Part shown: piece after piece, positions 52,407-64,000 of the stretch | How the letters are laid out: every line of letters starts with the position of its first letter | Position numbering within the stretch: position 1 is the stretch's first letter | Notes under the pieces: generated by a model | What the model saw: the letters and a program-made list of their open reading frames with translations, nothing else | Told to the model about the DNA's origin: nothing | Database searches by the model: none | Origin: Macrobrachium rosenbergii | Lineage: Eukaryota; Arthropoda; Malacostraca; Decapoda; Palaemonidae | NCBI RefSeq assembly: GCF_040412425.1 | Contig: NC_089741.1 | Span: 46,069,358 to 46,133,357 of the forward strand | Reading direction: 5' to 3' | Length of the DNA stretch: 64,000 nt | Made by a program: the position numbers and the translations under genes

Positions 52407-53472
52407 TTGGTTATTCTGTGAAACTTGGGCTACCCTAGCTACACTCATTTCTATCTTTTACTTTCATCTTTTACATCTACTCCTTTCACTTGACTCTCCA
52501 TCTTTATACTTATAAGCTCAAACTTTCACCCCTCAACAAAGGGCAAATTCTTTTAACCTGACATTTTAGAACTTGACGTGTCAAACTGCTTTATAATAAG
52601 TGTGGATTGCAGTTCTAATACTTTGGAATTTGTACAATATAGAAATGATGTAACGGCATTAGCATGTATTGCTGCAACAACCTCATGTTACTCTGTAATG
52701 ATCAGTGGTAAAGTTCAGTTGATTACAGCACAGTACTAATGTTGGTAATAGTGAAACTTGTTATGGGTGGGTATAAACTCTATAACAGAAAAAACTTTAA
52801 AGTATGAATTAAAAAGAATGTTCAAGTTAATACATTAGAGCTCAAAATAATGTTAGAATTACATTTTAAGGAAGGTTACATTATGTTCCTTATATCTTCC
52901 TTTCTTTTGTATTATGTATGATATGAACATGAATGCATACGGTTTCTTTTGGCGTCAACACAAGAGGTGGAATATCCTATATATATCCTACCTTGCAATT
53001 AGGCTACTCCTTTTAAATACACAATAAATATATTTCACACAAAATACTACAGTAATGTAATACATGAAAAAGATCTATCATCAGATTAAATATGTCTACT
53101 ATGCCTTCAACTATATTTTCTAAAACCTTTATTTAATTAAATTAATCAGTAAAAGGCAAAAGTTAAGCTATTCTATTGGACTGGTTAATTATTAAATAAC
53201 TTTCATGCCACTACATCACACTACCATACTAGCATGTACAGTGATTAACTGTGATTTCATGTGGTGTTCAATAACAGTAAGTCAATTGGGTTTTATGGAT
53301 TTTCTTCCTCAATTCACAAGTTGTTTAAGTTTCTTTAATTTGTGAAAATATGCTGTCATGAGCTTCATTTAAATAGGATGTAAAAGCAAAGTTCCACATA
53401 AACCATTTTCAGAGATCAGCAGTTTCCTGTGAAAGTACCTGACAGAACATTTTGAATATTTTGTGACGACTG

Positions 53473-53633
53473 TTATGGGTGTTTTCCAGATGACAAGGCT
53501 CCCATTACTGTACCGCTTTCCTCTGAAGTTGAAAGCAATCTTTTATGTTTAGGCTTTAAAGGCTTTCTTTTAGGCTTCTCTAATATTGTAAATGTCCTAT
53601 TCACTTGAAATAGGAACTCGACTTTTACACAAA
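53473..53633 (-). CDS. Possible terminal exon of a minus-strand gene
   Basis: Reading leftward, CTTGCACTTCTACAG is a good splice acceptor. The open frame that follows (161 nt, entering in the middle of a codon) encodes VCVKVEFLFQVNRTFTILEK, then PKRKPLKPKHKRLLSTSEES and GTVMGALSSGKHP, ending in TAA. The basic KPKRKPLKPKHKR stretch would suit a nuclear localisation signal. A minus-strand AATAAA lies about 345 bases further on (plus TTTATT near 53128). I recognise no family and could not find a convincing upstream exon, so this may be chance. Confidence 0.25.
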
Positions 53634-56600
53634 CTGTAGAAGTGCAAGTAGTAGACAATGAAACTACTAGCACTCAATATTTCTAGGTCTGTTGTACTAT
53701 TATTGATCGTAAAATACTTTATTTTAATGAGAATTTGTAAGCATTAACTTAATGTAAAGTGTTTGGCCAATACTGTTGTATAATATTGTGGACATACACT
53801 TGAATAGTGTATGAAAAAATTGGTACATGTATATAAGCTGCTTTCTCTTGCGTAACGCTTTTAGCATTTTGGATGATATAATCTATATTGTTAGTACATT
53901 ATGCGAGTCCATTCACATTACAAGGAAGATGTATGTATACTGAGCATATTCTTAAATGGTTTTTAAATTACTACTGAAGTTACATGATATATTAAAAATG
54001 TGCATTGAATCTCTAAAAAGCATTCATGTAAGAGCATAGAAACCAGAGCTATTTTCAATGCAAAGTGGCAGTGTGAAGTAGTCAGTGTAGCCTAAAACTT
54101 CATACTACTGACTAGGTTGCAAAACCTCATACCACTAAATATGTTCCAATGAAGTGCTTTGTACTTTAATCATTATTTCTTACAATATATTTTGTCATAC
54201 TGTGAAACTTTATACAGGGTACAGACTTACTAAACTTATTGATTAGACTTACAATAATGACAATAGTCCATTTTTTCTCAGGCATTTTATCAAGTTCATC
54301 AAATTAAAAAAATTAAATCAAAATAACTCTCCTACATACTGTAGTTGTTGCTGTATGCTCATTTTGACATTAAAAGATTCTCTGTTTCCAAGCAAAATCT
54401 GTCAGTCAGATTCTCTGTTTCCAAGCAAGATCTGTCATTTCCAAGCAAGATCTGTCAATCATAAAATACTTTTCGTCATTGGCATAAGCCTACTTCAACC
54501 TGTCCAATTCCTGAAGTATAAGTATACTGTAGGATTAAGACAATGACAGAACAAAGTATCCATGGTGATATTTACCAGATAGTTCAAACTGTGAGCAACA
54601 GGCAGTGCAAGTAGATACTTAAGACATTCAGTGTTTGAAAGTGACTTTCATTGCCATGCTCACAATAGTACATTTTATGACTGTGTAGGGATAATTCATC
54701 TGTATATAAGACATGGGATGTGTGGGTAGTTAACATGGGTGTTATTTAGGCTGAAAACAGTAAATTTTGAACTGCTATATCTTGACTTGCTAGTAAATTT
54801 TTTTTTTTTTTTTTTTTTAACCAAGATGAATAATGGATTTTTGTTTTGCACACCAACTAACTGCTTGCATCTCAGTATGTATGTACTACTGAAGATACTT
54901 TCAAGATACAAGAGCACAATAACATAAGACAATGTCTTTTATTATCATGAGCAGTATATGGCAGCAAAGTTTACTGATGCCATCTGTTCCCAAGAATGGT
55001 ATTGTACACAAAACTTATGCAATGGATTTTTATTCTTTTTACATCTTAGTCAGCTGAGCAACAAAATATTTTTCTTGCCATTTAAAAGTACCTTCCATTT
55101 ATAGCATGGGTAGGTATATTATATAATTAACGGGGACTAGAAGGTCAACTTTACCATTAACTGCAGAGAAAATTTTAGTGTTATATGGTTATGGTACTTA
55201 ATATTACAGAATGAACAGACCAAATACGTAGCTATTTCAATTTCAGACCAATGAAACTTTTGTGCAAGTTACTCAACACCTTATGCTAAATACCAAGTCT
55301 ATACGTTCTCATCGAATATTAAAAAATATAGCATGTGATATTTTTCCCAATATTCAGCTCTTAGATACTATTCATTTATACATTTTTGAAAGAACTAGTT
55401 AAAAACTGTCATCTTTCCTTCTTAAGCAACCTTATCTTACACTGTGTTTCTTAAAGTGTTTAGTGTGGTCCACTATCTGTAGAAAGGGATATTAGGCTAT
55501 CCAGATATGCACAACATTTGTTCAAGATATAAATAAAATATGAAAACATTCAAGATGGAGTAAACAACTGTGTAGAATTTAAGTACAAAATATACACAAA
55601 ATGGTAATTTTCTGCAGCACCTTGTCGTTTAAATTTGTTAAACTCGTGTAGTTACTGTGACTAGTTACTAAACAAATATTTTAGAAAGAAATGTGTCATT
55701 CCAAAATTCATAGAAATCAGTAGTTGTATTAAAACAGTCAGCCAAAGTGTGTGTGCTTAACAAATGTTAATCTGCACAAAAGTAACTTGAAATTAAAACA
55801 AAAATTACAGCAAGATGTTTCTATTTGACCTTATTTGGCATTGCGCCCATAACTGAAGATTTATATTTAAGAAAAAACAATATTCATGGTTCATGAGAGT
55901 TATCAGTAAGATAGTATTGCATCTTTCAGAGCTCACCTGTCTCTGCTCTTCAGTCCAGAGATTATTTCTTTCCCTTCACCTCTTAATGTCTGAATTCTTA
56001 TTCTAATTTTTCCATGATTCCTGCCATTACTTTCGAGCTAAGTTTCATTCTCCCCCTTTTTGTTTTCTTCAGATCTGAGCAAGATACTGAAAGGAGACTA
56101 TGTCTCCCACTAACTAAATAATATAATGTAAGTATCCACCCAAGGGTAGATACATGACCAAATATATATACCGTATATCTATACAGTATATAGAAGACTG
56201 CATATTTAATACTGTAATAGTGTACCTTTCTTGTCAAAAATCAGTAAGTAATTTAGTAACTCCATCAAACTTGTCAAATGTATACATTATGCTTCTCTGC
56301 ATTTACTTTACGATTTGAAGGTATTAAACATGGCACTAGCTTCCAAAAGAAAATTTGTTTCACTAAATTTCATATACAGTAGTACTCTGAGAGGCCATAA
56401 TTCTTGACTTTCAGGAATATTATGTCCTGACTTATTAATTACTGATGCTTACCATGTATTATCTACAGAAGCATATTTATAATAAACATTTGCTCTTTGT
56501 CATTATGCAATGAAATTTAAACTTAAATCAAAACAGAAAGTGGCAGATGAATCAAACTGGAAGAAAAACTGTTATATCTATCAAATGAATACATTTTCAT

Positions 56601-57675
56601 AGCTGATTGTAATGATTTTGAACAATTTATTCTATGAAGAACAGAGTAAAATGCTTTTTGGATTCTTTTCACCTGAGCAGCAAAATTATTTAGAAATCAT
56701 AATTTTAGCACTATTGATATGTCTTTACAAGAATACCCCACGAGTTAAGAAAAACAATTTTTCATATACCAGTGAAGCAGTGCATGACTAATTTAATCAG
56801 GGCACATGAAATAATTTACCTAAATTTTGGTCTTCAAAGAAGAACAACCATTATTAAGTGTAATGGTGAGGTAAAACTTTCAAAAGTACTTTTGATTTCA
56901 TGCACAGTCTTGCTGTAAAGAAGAACAAGGTAAACAATTATTAAAGACTCTGTAATGGTGAGTTGTAAAGTCACTTTCAAATTCCTTTAATGCTGACCTG
57001 TAATCTCATATGAATTTCATGCCCCACAGTCTTGCATCCCAGGTCATACAAGAATGTTTTTTCATAAGAATCACAATTAGGTAAACAATTGAATTCAGGT
57101 GTTTATCAATTATCGGGCCTAAAAAAGCATTTTTTCTTCATTAGACTTAAGCCCTCTGTGCATTTAACTTTTTACAAGTTATAAGAGCCTTCCAGTTCTC
57201 TGTTTGTGTAAATCAGAATCAAAATCTGAATGAGCAGCCCCTTATTTTCATTTTGATTTCATAATTTTGCATTCTTCACATTTTTATTAATTTTACTGTT
57301 TCCTAAAAGGCCAAAATCTAAGGCAGAGGCTTGTGTTAATTTTACTGAAGGCCAAATTACGGATTCATGACGAATGTTGCTCTATAAAATATTGCAGAGT
57401 TGTCCTCTAACATTTTAACCCAGTCAGAAAACTGTTTTCAAAGGTCATTAATTGCCAAAATAAAGTGTCTTACATGGCACACTACCTTGATGATTCTATA
57501 TGCCAGTTTATGTGTACTCTATATAAACTGCATCTTCTTTGTGATATCTGTCACAAACATATAATTACCGAGATGTTTACAGTATGCAGAAGTATTACCT
57601 CTTGTAGTGTCCAATACATAACAAGTACATATAGCGCAGTACTAAAGTTATAATCCAGTTCAGTGCGGCGCCACC
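53634..57675. other. AT-rich intergenic (or intronic) DNA
   Basis: No recognised gene. It holds a ~32-bp tandem duplication (54376-54460), a T20 run near 54799-54818, and a minus-strand candidate acceptor/donor pair around 56092 and 55936 whose enclosed sequence is closed in all frames. Confidence 0.45.
54376..54460. repeat. Tandem units containing TTTCCAAGCAAGATCTGTCA
   Basis: Two ~32-bp copies (AGATTCTCTGTTTCCAAGCA...) and one shortened third copy, with one A/G difference. Confidence 0.92.
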
Positions 57676-58030
57676 ACAACATTTATCAATTTCCATCGGG
57701 AACTGTGGCAAATGATTTTATACTGCTGAAATGGGGATGGATCCTTGTACCTGTATATATACCAGTACCATATATTTTATGGCATTCTAGATCAGGTAAC
57801 GACCAGTAACCAAGGTTAGGTTGGGATGCATCCCTGCATTTTACTCAGTGGCTTATGCTCCCCACCCCTGAAACTGATAAGGACCCAGCACCATAGGTTA
57901 CTTTAGGGTAGTTTAGGTTACGATGCATCCTTACATTTTACTCATAGCTCTTTGCTCCATGCAAAAACTATGACATTCTACTTGAAGCACCGGTAATTGT
58001 TAGTCGGAGTGGGATGTGTTATGGGTCAAT
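57676..58030 (+). repeat. Diverged interspersed repeat (family D), copy 1
   Basis: Contains CAATTTCCATCGGGAACTGT, GGGGATGGATCCTTGTACC, GGCATTCTAGATCAGGTAA and, at the right end, GGAGTGGGATGTGTTATGGG. It also has an internal duplication (GATGCATCCCTGCATTTTAC / GATGCATCCTTACATTTTAC). A second copy, split by a SINE, lies at 58677-59395. No coding capacity. Confidence 0.65.
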
Positions 58031-58676
58031 TAAATGTTTCTCAAAGTGAATTTCAAATTCAATATCATAACTACTGGAAAAATTAGTTTTGCATGCTAAA
58101 CTCAAATATGGGCAACTCATTCAAGTTTACCTCATAATCTTTGCTATAAATACTTGAATGCAAGGATAGAAAGTTTTTTTTTTTGAATTGTGGCAAGTGT
58201 CAGAATATCATTACGGTATTTCATCTACAGCTCAGAATTAAATAAGGCATTTTTATACTAATTCTTGTTACTATACCTTCATTATTATATTTGTGATTAT
58301 CATAAAAATGTACTGTATTTTTACTATTATATTCGCAAGATGCAAATATTATACCTTTGTTTACATTTGGCACCATAATTGTTACAGACTACTTTTGTTG
58401 TTCAGTTCAATATGTTGCCCTCTATCTTCATAATGAGAACAATATTAGCCAATGGAGAATGTTTTTTTTTTTTTAATGAAATTTTTCTGTTACATTATCA
58501 GGCTTGAAGAATTATTTTTTTTTTGCTATTTTTGGTAACATTATATGGGCTTAAGTCCAAGTGAAACTTTGCAAATTGCTGTTAATTTAAATCAGTACTG
58601 AAAATGGGTTTTCCAACAGCTTTTTGCTTTGAATAATAGAAAATTTTTGTCAATGTTTGTTCACTCATCCCCATCC

Positions 58677-59395
58677 TACAACTGCAGTATCAATTTCTAA
58701 CTGGAACTGTGGCAAACACTGGTAGTGGCAATGTTATATAATTTCACGATGTTAAAGGGGGATGTATCCTTGTATAGACCACTACCATGAACTGCATGGG
58801 TCTCTCTGTCAGGTTAGGGGTGCAAGATCCTTGGGATGTGGGGGGGGGAAGCCTCAGGCAAGAAAGCAGCCCCTAACAGATGGGTAGTGCCATTAGTGCA
58901 CCTCACACAGTGCACTGTATAGGCAGTGCTCAACGTTCTTTGCAGTGTTCCTTCTGCCCCTAGCTGCAACGACTTTTATTCCCTTTACTGTACCTCTGTT
59001 TGTATTCTTTTTCTCCCATCTTACTTTCAATCCTCTCCTAGCAATCGTTTCATAGTGCAATTGTGAGGTCTTCCTCCTGTCTCACCTTTCAAACTTTTTT
59101 ACTCTCAATTTCTCTTTCAGCACTGAATGACCTCATAGGTTCCAGCACTCAGCCTTTGACCTAAGTTTTATATTCCACTCCAAGTAAGGAGCCAGTGCCT
59201 AGGTCTGATTAGGTAGAGGGTTGTGACACCCCTAGTACACATAAGGACCTGGCATTCTAGAATAGGTAAGGTTTTGGTTGTTATGGATCCCTAAGGTATA
59301 TTTTACTAATTTCTGTTCCTTACTCCTTAGATCATGCTCCCAACTGGGAAACCCCATGATAGTTAAACATCAAGGGGAATGTGTTATGGGCTTTA
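58677..59395 (+). repeat. Family D copy 2, interrupted by a SINE
   Basis: The left part 58677-58850 (CAATTTCTAACTGGAACTGT, GGGGGATGTATCCTTGTATA) and right part 59227-59395 (CTGGCATTCTAGAATAGGTA, GGGGAATGTGTTATGGG) align to the first and second halves of 57676-58030. The family B SINE at 58869-59180 lies between them, as expected for a nested insertion. Confidence 0.62.
58869..59180 (+). repeat. SINE-like interspersed repeat (family B), copy 3
   Basis: Begins GCCCCTAACAGATGGGTAGT, with a CACCTCACACAGTGCACTG palindrome, TTCTTTGCAGTGTTCC, a pyrimidine-rich middle, and a full 3' module CTGAATGACCTCATAGG and CAGCCTTTGACCTAAG. This is the most complete copy after 10582-10880. Confidence 0.82.
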
Positions 59396-61472
59396 GTATG
59401 CAAGCTATATATATTTCCTACAAAAATTTATGTCAAATTCATAAATATCACATACAGAACTTGACTTATAAGTAACTTGCAAAATTTTATCATAATTAAT
59501 AACTTACACTATGTTTCTTGTACTGATGGTTTTGGACTTCCCAGTGTGGTTTCAAAGACCTTATGAAGTTAACCATGTGATTATTTACAAAACTTGGGTA
59601 GGTCTAGGCCTAATCATGAAATGGTTATGTGTTCCTCCTCTGCTCACATCTGTGCATGACTAACATAATAAAAAAAATTAAGGTAACCAGTAAAGGTACC
59701 TCAGGGAAGCTCCTGGAGGGCAAAGTCCACCCCACACCCAAAGTTTGGTTAGCTTAATTGCCATTGACATATACTTTAGCCAAGATGGGGTACTGAGGGG
59801 ACAGTGAAAAGCCCACACCAACCTAAGACCTAACCTAAAACCTGTCAAGTTAAGTTGGAATTTCTGACCAAAATTACCAAAGGGATTTTTCTAACCAATG
59901 TTTCGGGTAGTCTTTAACCTGATTACCAGTGTCACCTTTTATGCATTTTTAATGATTAAAAATGAGCTTTATTTTACTTTAAACCTCTACTGCATTTAAT
60001 GCGTGCTTTGAACATTTCTGACATTCGTTTTGTTAGTATGTGATATCTTTTAGAGACAGTGTCCTCACCTTGTATCATATATTTCGGGGGCACACGGTGT
60101 GACTGCATGGTTTTATGGGTGGAGTTAAAGAATGTTAATCCCATTGATAGCTCTCATTCTGATTAAGGTAAGCGTGCGTAAGATTTTCAAATGTATATCA
60201 CACACTAGGACAAAGACTTCATACCCTAGGTTAGGTCAGGTTTGGTGTGCTTGATTAGGTCATTTGCTAATAAAACAAAATGTCAGGAAGATTCAAAACA
60301 CATCAAAACATGGGAGTAATGACATTTTCAAGTCAAAAATACAATAACAGTTCAAAAGTAGACGTAATCGCCGTAGTTCCGCGTGAGTTGTGAATATGGC
60401 AATTGACGTTTTTCTATATTATTTATTTATTTTACACCAATTAAAGTAATATGGCAGCCGGCTGATCAACTGTAACTGACCTGAAGATTCAATTAATGGT
60501 AATCTAAGTCAGACATTTGTGTTTCTAACCTCCTCCATAGCTAATATGGCAAAATTGTAACCAGTAAAACACACCTAGGGCATGTTAGGTTGGTATTTTG
60601 GGGTATTTACTGTTTACACTTTTGCCATATAGATGGTGGGGGTGGGGCTCGTGGAATGCCAGCTGAGATCTACCCCATCGGTATTATGTAGTCTTCAAAG
60701 GTCAATTACAGTTTAGTTACAGCCGGCCGACAAAATATTACTTTAGATTCTTGTAAAGCAAGTAAAATAACGTAGGAAAATATCAACTGCCATAGTCTAG
60801 GTCGTGGAACTACAGCTTAGAATTACCCAAAGTAAAACTTTACCTTCAATTGATTCCAGTTCACAAAGTGACCGTAAATTTTTCCACAAATCTTTTCTGG
60901 ATTTATTATTGAATCCTACTAGCCTAGGCCTACGCCTAGGGTAACAAACCAGTTTGATCTGTTTTTCCTATTCAAAAGACTTTGATTCCAGCCATGGTTC
61001 CCCCCAAATCTACAGGTAACCAATTTGAGAACACTGGAAAGAAATACAAAGGCTGCCTGCATCAGCAATAGCTTAAGCTACCATAGTAGTAATAAATACA
61101 CTACACCCAACATAGGCCTGGGCCTATTCAGTTGTGAAATTAATGTTTCATGTGTCTAGTGAGAAATTGGTCAATCATAAAATTATCTAAGTACCTTCAA
61201 GTAGAAATAAAAAAAAGCTTCTCTACGTGGGTCGTGGCTTACCCGAAATTTTACTATTGTCTAATTTACGTAAATCCTCTACTGGTTAGACTACCTTTAG
61301 GCCTATGAAGCTTTGGTTCTTATACTTCAAAATCAATGTTTACTATAGGCCCGGTTTCACTTGACTAGGCTAAGCACTCAAAACAACATTACTACACATC
61401 CCTTCAAGTACCCAAAACAGTGGTTATTAGTACCAATTCACTTCCACATTTACACAGTATAAGATTCCTTAC
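59396..61472. other. Intergenic DNA, possibly gene-proximal
   Basis: No coding exon was established. TAACCTAA/TTAGGTTAGG-like words occur near 59820 and 60230 but do not form a tandem telomeric array. Several donor-like GTAAG words appear on the minus strand (near 60840 and 61240). Confidence 0.4.
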
Positions 61473-61600
61473 CTGCTTTAAAAGAACAACCATATAATGA
61501 TATTCCACTTTGTCCTTCTTCGTCAACACTCAACTCGGATCTTCACTGGTCGAAGTCGTAGTCTCGACTATGGAAGGCAGTCTAGTACGGTACTGTTCCC
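61473..61600 (-). other. Candidate first exon of a minus-strand gene
   Basis: On the minus strand a CpG-containing segment (GTCGAGACTACGACTTCGAC) leads into a strong splice donor, AAGCAG|GTAAGG at 61475-61467. A possible ATG at 61493-61491 would encode MVVLLKQ up to the donor, but its context is weak (T at -3). It could instead be a non-coding first exon. Orientation and position are compatible with the possible terminal exon at 53.5 kb, though nothing links them directly. Confidence 0.22.
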
Positions 61601-61638
61601 TACAATAACTATTTCTTTCTCCATTTCTTGCTGCATAG

Positions 61639-61690
61639 ACCAGTGGTTCTTAACCCCAAACCATTTCAATGGGTCCCCAAGGATTATAAC
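61639..61690 (+). repeat. hAT-like terminal sequence
   Basis: CAGTGGTTCTTAACC followed by GGGTCCCCAAGG resembles the CAGTGGTTCTCAACC ends of many hAT-derived non-autonomous elements. No matching opposite end (GGTTAAGAACCACTG) was found nearby, so only one end may survive. Confidence 0.3.
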
Positions 61691-61739
61691 TTTATGGGCT
61701 TATTCTCCCCAATACTCTTATTATAATTATTAATATTAT

Positions 61740-62960
61740 ATTAGAGAAAATATTGTATTAAGAATACGTAATTCATTAATATCTAGGCAGAACATTATAG
61801 AGAGACACTTAATTCAGGTCGGAAATCTTCCCAACATAGACACTTGCCTTTAAATTTAACGGCCGTTAACACGTTTCCATAAGCATAATTATACAAAAAG
61901 AAAATGTTTATGAGGGTCTGGCTCGCCATGGTTAATTTGAATAAGATTTTGGGTCACTGCCAAAAGAGGTAAGTCGACATAAATCTGCGAAGCAATTAAA
62001 AGAAAAAAAAATACTGTTCTTTGTTAGTAATAAGTAATACAAATAATTTCTTAGCTTTTATTAATCCTTCAGTAAAGTAGCATAGTAAAGAACTGTAATA
62101 TAACTTGTTAATTGTCGGACATTTTTTGAGGAAATATCAAAACCATTTGTTTCACATTTTGCTGGTACAGTATTACAAAAAAAAAAGTGGTCTTTCACAT
62201 AGTTCTACGCACATTTCAAAATATCTAAAGTTGTATGTTCTGAATATGATTTATTAATGCATTACATCCTTTTTCCATTTACAAAAGTTACAAGGACGGC
62301 AGTCGTGGGATCTAACAAGGTTCACATTATAATTATACTCATGCACCATGTTTTGATAACTCATATGGTATGTAAGTTTAAAATACGGGTAATCTGGTCT
62401 CCGAACTGCTTCCCATATATGAAAAATAACATGCTGCAAAACGGTGTGCAGAACATAAGGTAACAGCAGGAACCAAACTGAATGAACAAATATTCAGTAC
62501 TGTATTTCACTTGATGTATATCATGTTTATAAAGCCTCATTGTATGGCTGAGCAAAGGTTCAAAGTTTAGTCGTCTCAGACTGTACAAAATGCTAAAAGG
62601 ATTGCCACATTTCTTTTAAAGACTGGAACTGAAAAGGAAAAAGGCAAAATAGAGTTATTAACTATTGCCTTGTCTCACAGACTATAATGTACCCTTTTTT
62701 GTATTAAACAACAACCGCACTGTTTACAAAATTAAACACACTGAAGTCATCTTGCAATCCTTGCTTACACAAAACGTGAAAATCATTAATTTAATGGGCA
62801 TATTTAATGTTAGTTGCCCTATAACAGGCAAGTTTATTTATTCTTGTTCATTCATGGTCGACAAAAGAAAAAAAATAATCTCACCAGATTCCAACAATAA
62901 CTGGTAAACAGATACAAATTTATATTAGGACCCTAATTCTCTTCTCATTTATATAATAAC
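61740..62960. other. AT-rich intergenic DNA
   Basis: Nothing recognised. Overlapping ORFs of 60-80 codons on both strands near 62250-62590 have no motif. Confidence 0.45.
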
Positions 62961-62961
62961 A

Positions 62962-63020
<59 letters not shown>
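62961..63020. repeat. (AAT)n trinucleotide microsatellite
   Basis: About twenty AAT units, the only long simple-sequence tract to the right of 22.1 kb. Confidence 0.97.
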
Positions 63021-63022
<2 letters not shown>

Positions 63023-64000
63023 TGAACCCGCTTAGAAAACTACAGGTGAGCATGAATTATACAACTGTCAAACATAGTACCACAATACTTTACACTGCTC
63101 TTGCACTGTACAGTCAAGCAACAAACATTATACTTGATAAACGTCTAAGCAGTTTCGAATTTGACTTAACAACATTTAAAAACTCTCCTTGTTTCTTCAA
63201 ACAGACCTGTTACTTTCTTTCGCAGTGGGTCTAGTGCCATGACTTGGGTTAATCGTGTCTATTTATTCATAAGATCTATGAATATGTGTGAGCTTGACAA
63301 TATCTTACCAGAGACAAAAATCTTTCCTGAGCATGATGTGATACGTAAGTAATTAAAATGAGTTTGTTAGTGTATCTTGGCTTGACTGTTCACTGAAAAG
63401 CAGCTTACATCATGTGCAGAAGAACTGCGCAGTCCCTCCTGACATTCTCTTTTTCAACCAGAGACTACAACACATTATAACGAATATCGAAAAGACCAAC
63501 AGACTTTTCTTCAAAAAGTCAGTTCTATCTTTCTGTTTCTGCACTTAACTCTATGTATAGACCACTTAATTTCATCCTCTATGATATATAAGCGTTTTTT
63601 TAAGCATCAATATCTCTCCTTTCATGGGGACATATAGATCTATTATATATATATATATAGATAAACTGATGTGCTATAAATTATGTACATATTTTATAAA
63701 TTATGTGTGAGCTTCCTTTAACACGTGATAAACAGTATTACCCCGTTTTTAATATTTATAGGGAAAATATATGCTACAGAGTTTGCTAAACAGGTAAAAC
63801 ATGTAGGTCTACAATGACCATAAAAATGCAGTGCTTTAAATGCGTATGACAACATAACATTACTCTCTATATTAAATGGTTATAAAAAAAAAAACTAAGG
63901 ATACACTAAAGAAAAGGTCGACATTCATCTTCACCCCACATTCTCAAATGAAGACTAAATCATATAGCCACTGTGCTTTGTATCAATAATATGAATACAG
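63021..64000. other. Right-edge anonymous DNA
   Basis: No gene or repeat family was recognised apart from a short (AT) run near 63641-63658. The region may continue into features outside the window. Confidence 0.45.

Larger units (their letters stand above)
47210..53472. other. 3' flank and intergenic DNA
   Basis: The first ~0.7 kb is probably 3' UTR of the TMEM53-like gene. The remainder is AT-rich with no recognised gene or transposon. A 65-codon plus ORF at 48701-48898 has a somewhat protein-like composition but no motif. Small tandem duplications are listed separately. Confidence 0.5.

Noticed and set aside
55936..56092. Possible minus-strand internal exon between an acceptor-like and a donor-like site
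   Set aside because: All three frames contain stop codons, so it cannot be a coding internal exon.
59810..60260. TTAGG/CCTAA-type words suggesting telomeric repeat
   Set aside because: They are scattered TAACCTAA/TTAGGTTAGG words, not a tandem array; the arthropod TTAGG repeat would be regular.

Overview
This is eukaryotic nuclear DNA, most likely from a decapod crustacean (shrimp, crab or crayfish). The grounds are spliceosomal introns of up to 10.9 kb, very dense (AT)n, (CT)n and (GT)n microsatellites, and several interspersed repeat families that resemble those I know from decapod genomes: a tRNA-derived SINE, a second SINE-like family, a hairpin-bearing ~400 bp family, and degraded DIRS and LINE retrotransposons. 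The genus cannot be read from the sequence. There is no bacterial operon, CRISPR array, rRNA or tRNA gene.

Layout. Bases 1-22,200 form a gene-poor, repeat-saturated block: a 33-bp minisatellite at the left edge, more than twenty long simple-sequence tracts, three copies of the hairpin family, two SINE-like copies, a tRNA-SINE, a decayed LINE 3' end and a locus of direct and inverted repeats at 21.5-22.2 kb. Bases 22,973-47,209 hold the one gene that can be reconstructed in full: a plus-strand, six-exon TMEM53-type (DUF829) gene. The splice phases join without error into 304 codons plus stop, with GT-AG introns of 4,977, 4,062, 3,219, 164 and 10,900 bp. Its introns carry two palindromic MITEs, a SINE-like copy, LINE remnants and two DIRS-family relics: a sense tyrosine-recombinase remnant in intron 3 and a much fuller antisense copy in intron 5 with ORF1, RT, RNase H and tyrosine recombinase remnants plus terminal-type repeats. 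Bases 47,210-64,000 are AT-rich and mostly anonymous, with a few diverged repeats. Two short minus-strand segments (a 53-codon open C-terminus after a splice-acceptor-like site near 53.5 kb, and a strong splice donor near 61.47 kb) hint at a second gene but do not prove it.

Function. Only the TMEM53-like protein has an assignable role: family members are nuclear-envelope or ER membrane proteins with an alpha/beta-hydrolase-like fold. Everything else is transposon-derived or simple-sequence DNA. I see no new multi-gene system. The observations most worth following are the recognition of two DIRS relics of opposite orientation in one gene, the sharp switch in microsatellite density near 22.1 kb, the inverted-repeat locus just upstream of the gene, and the recurring hairpin-bearing repeat family.
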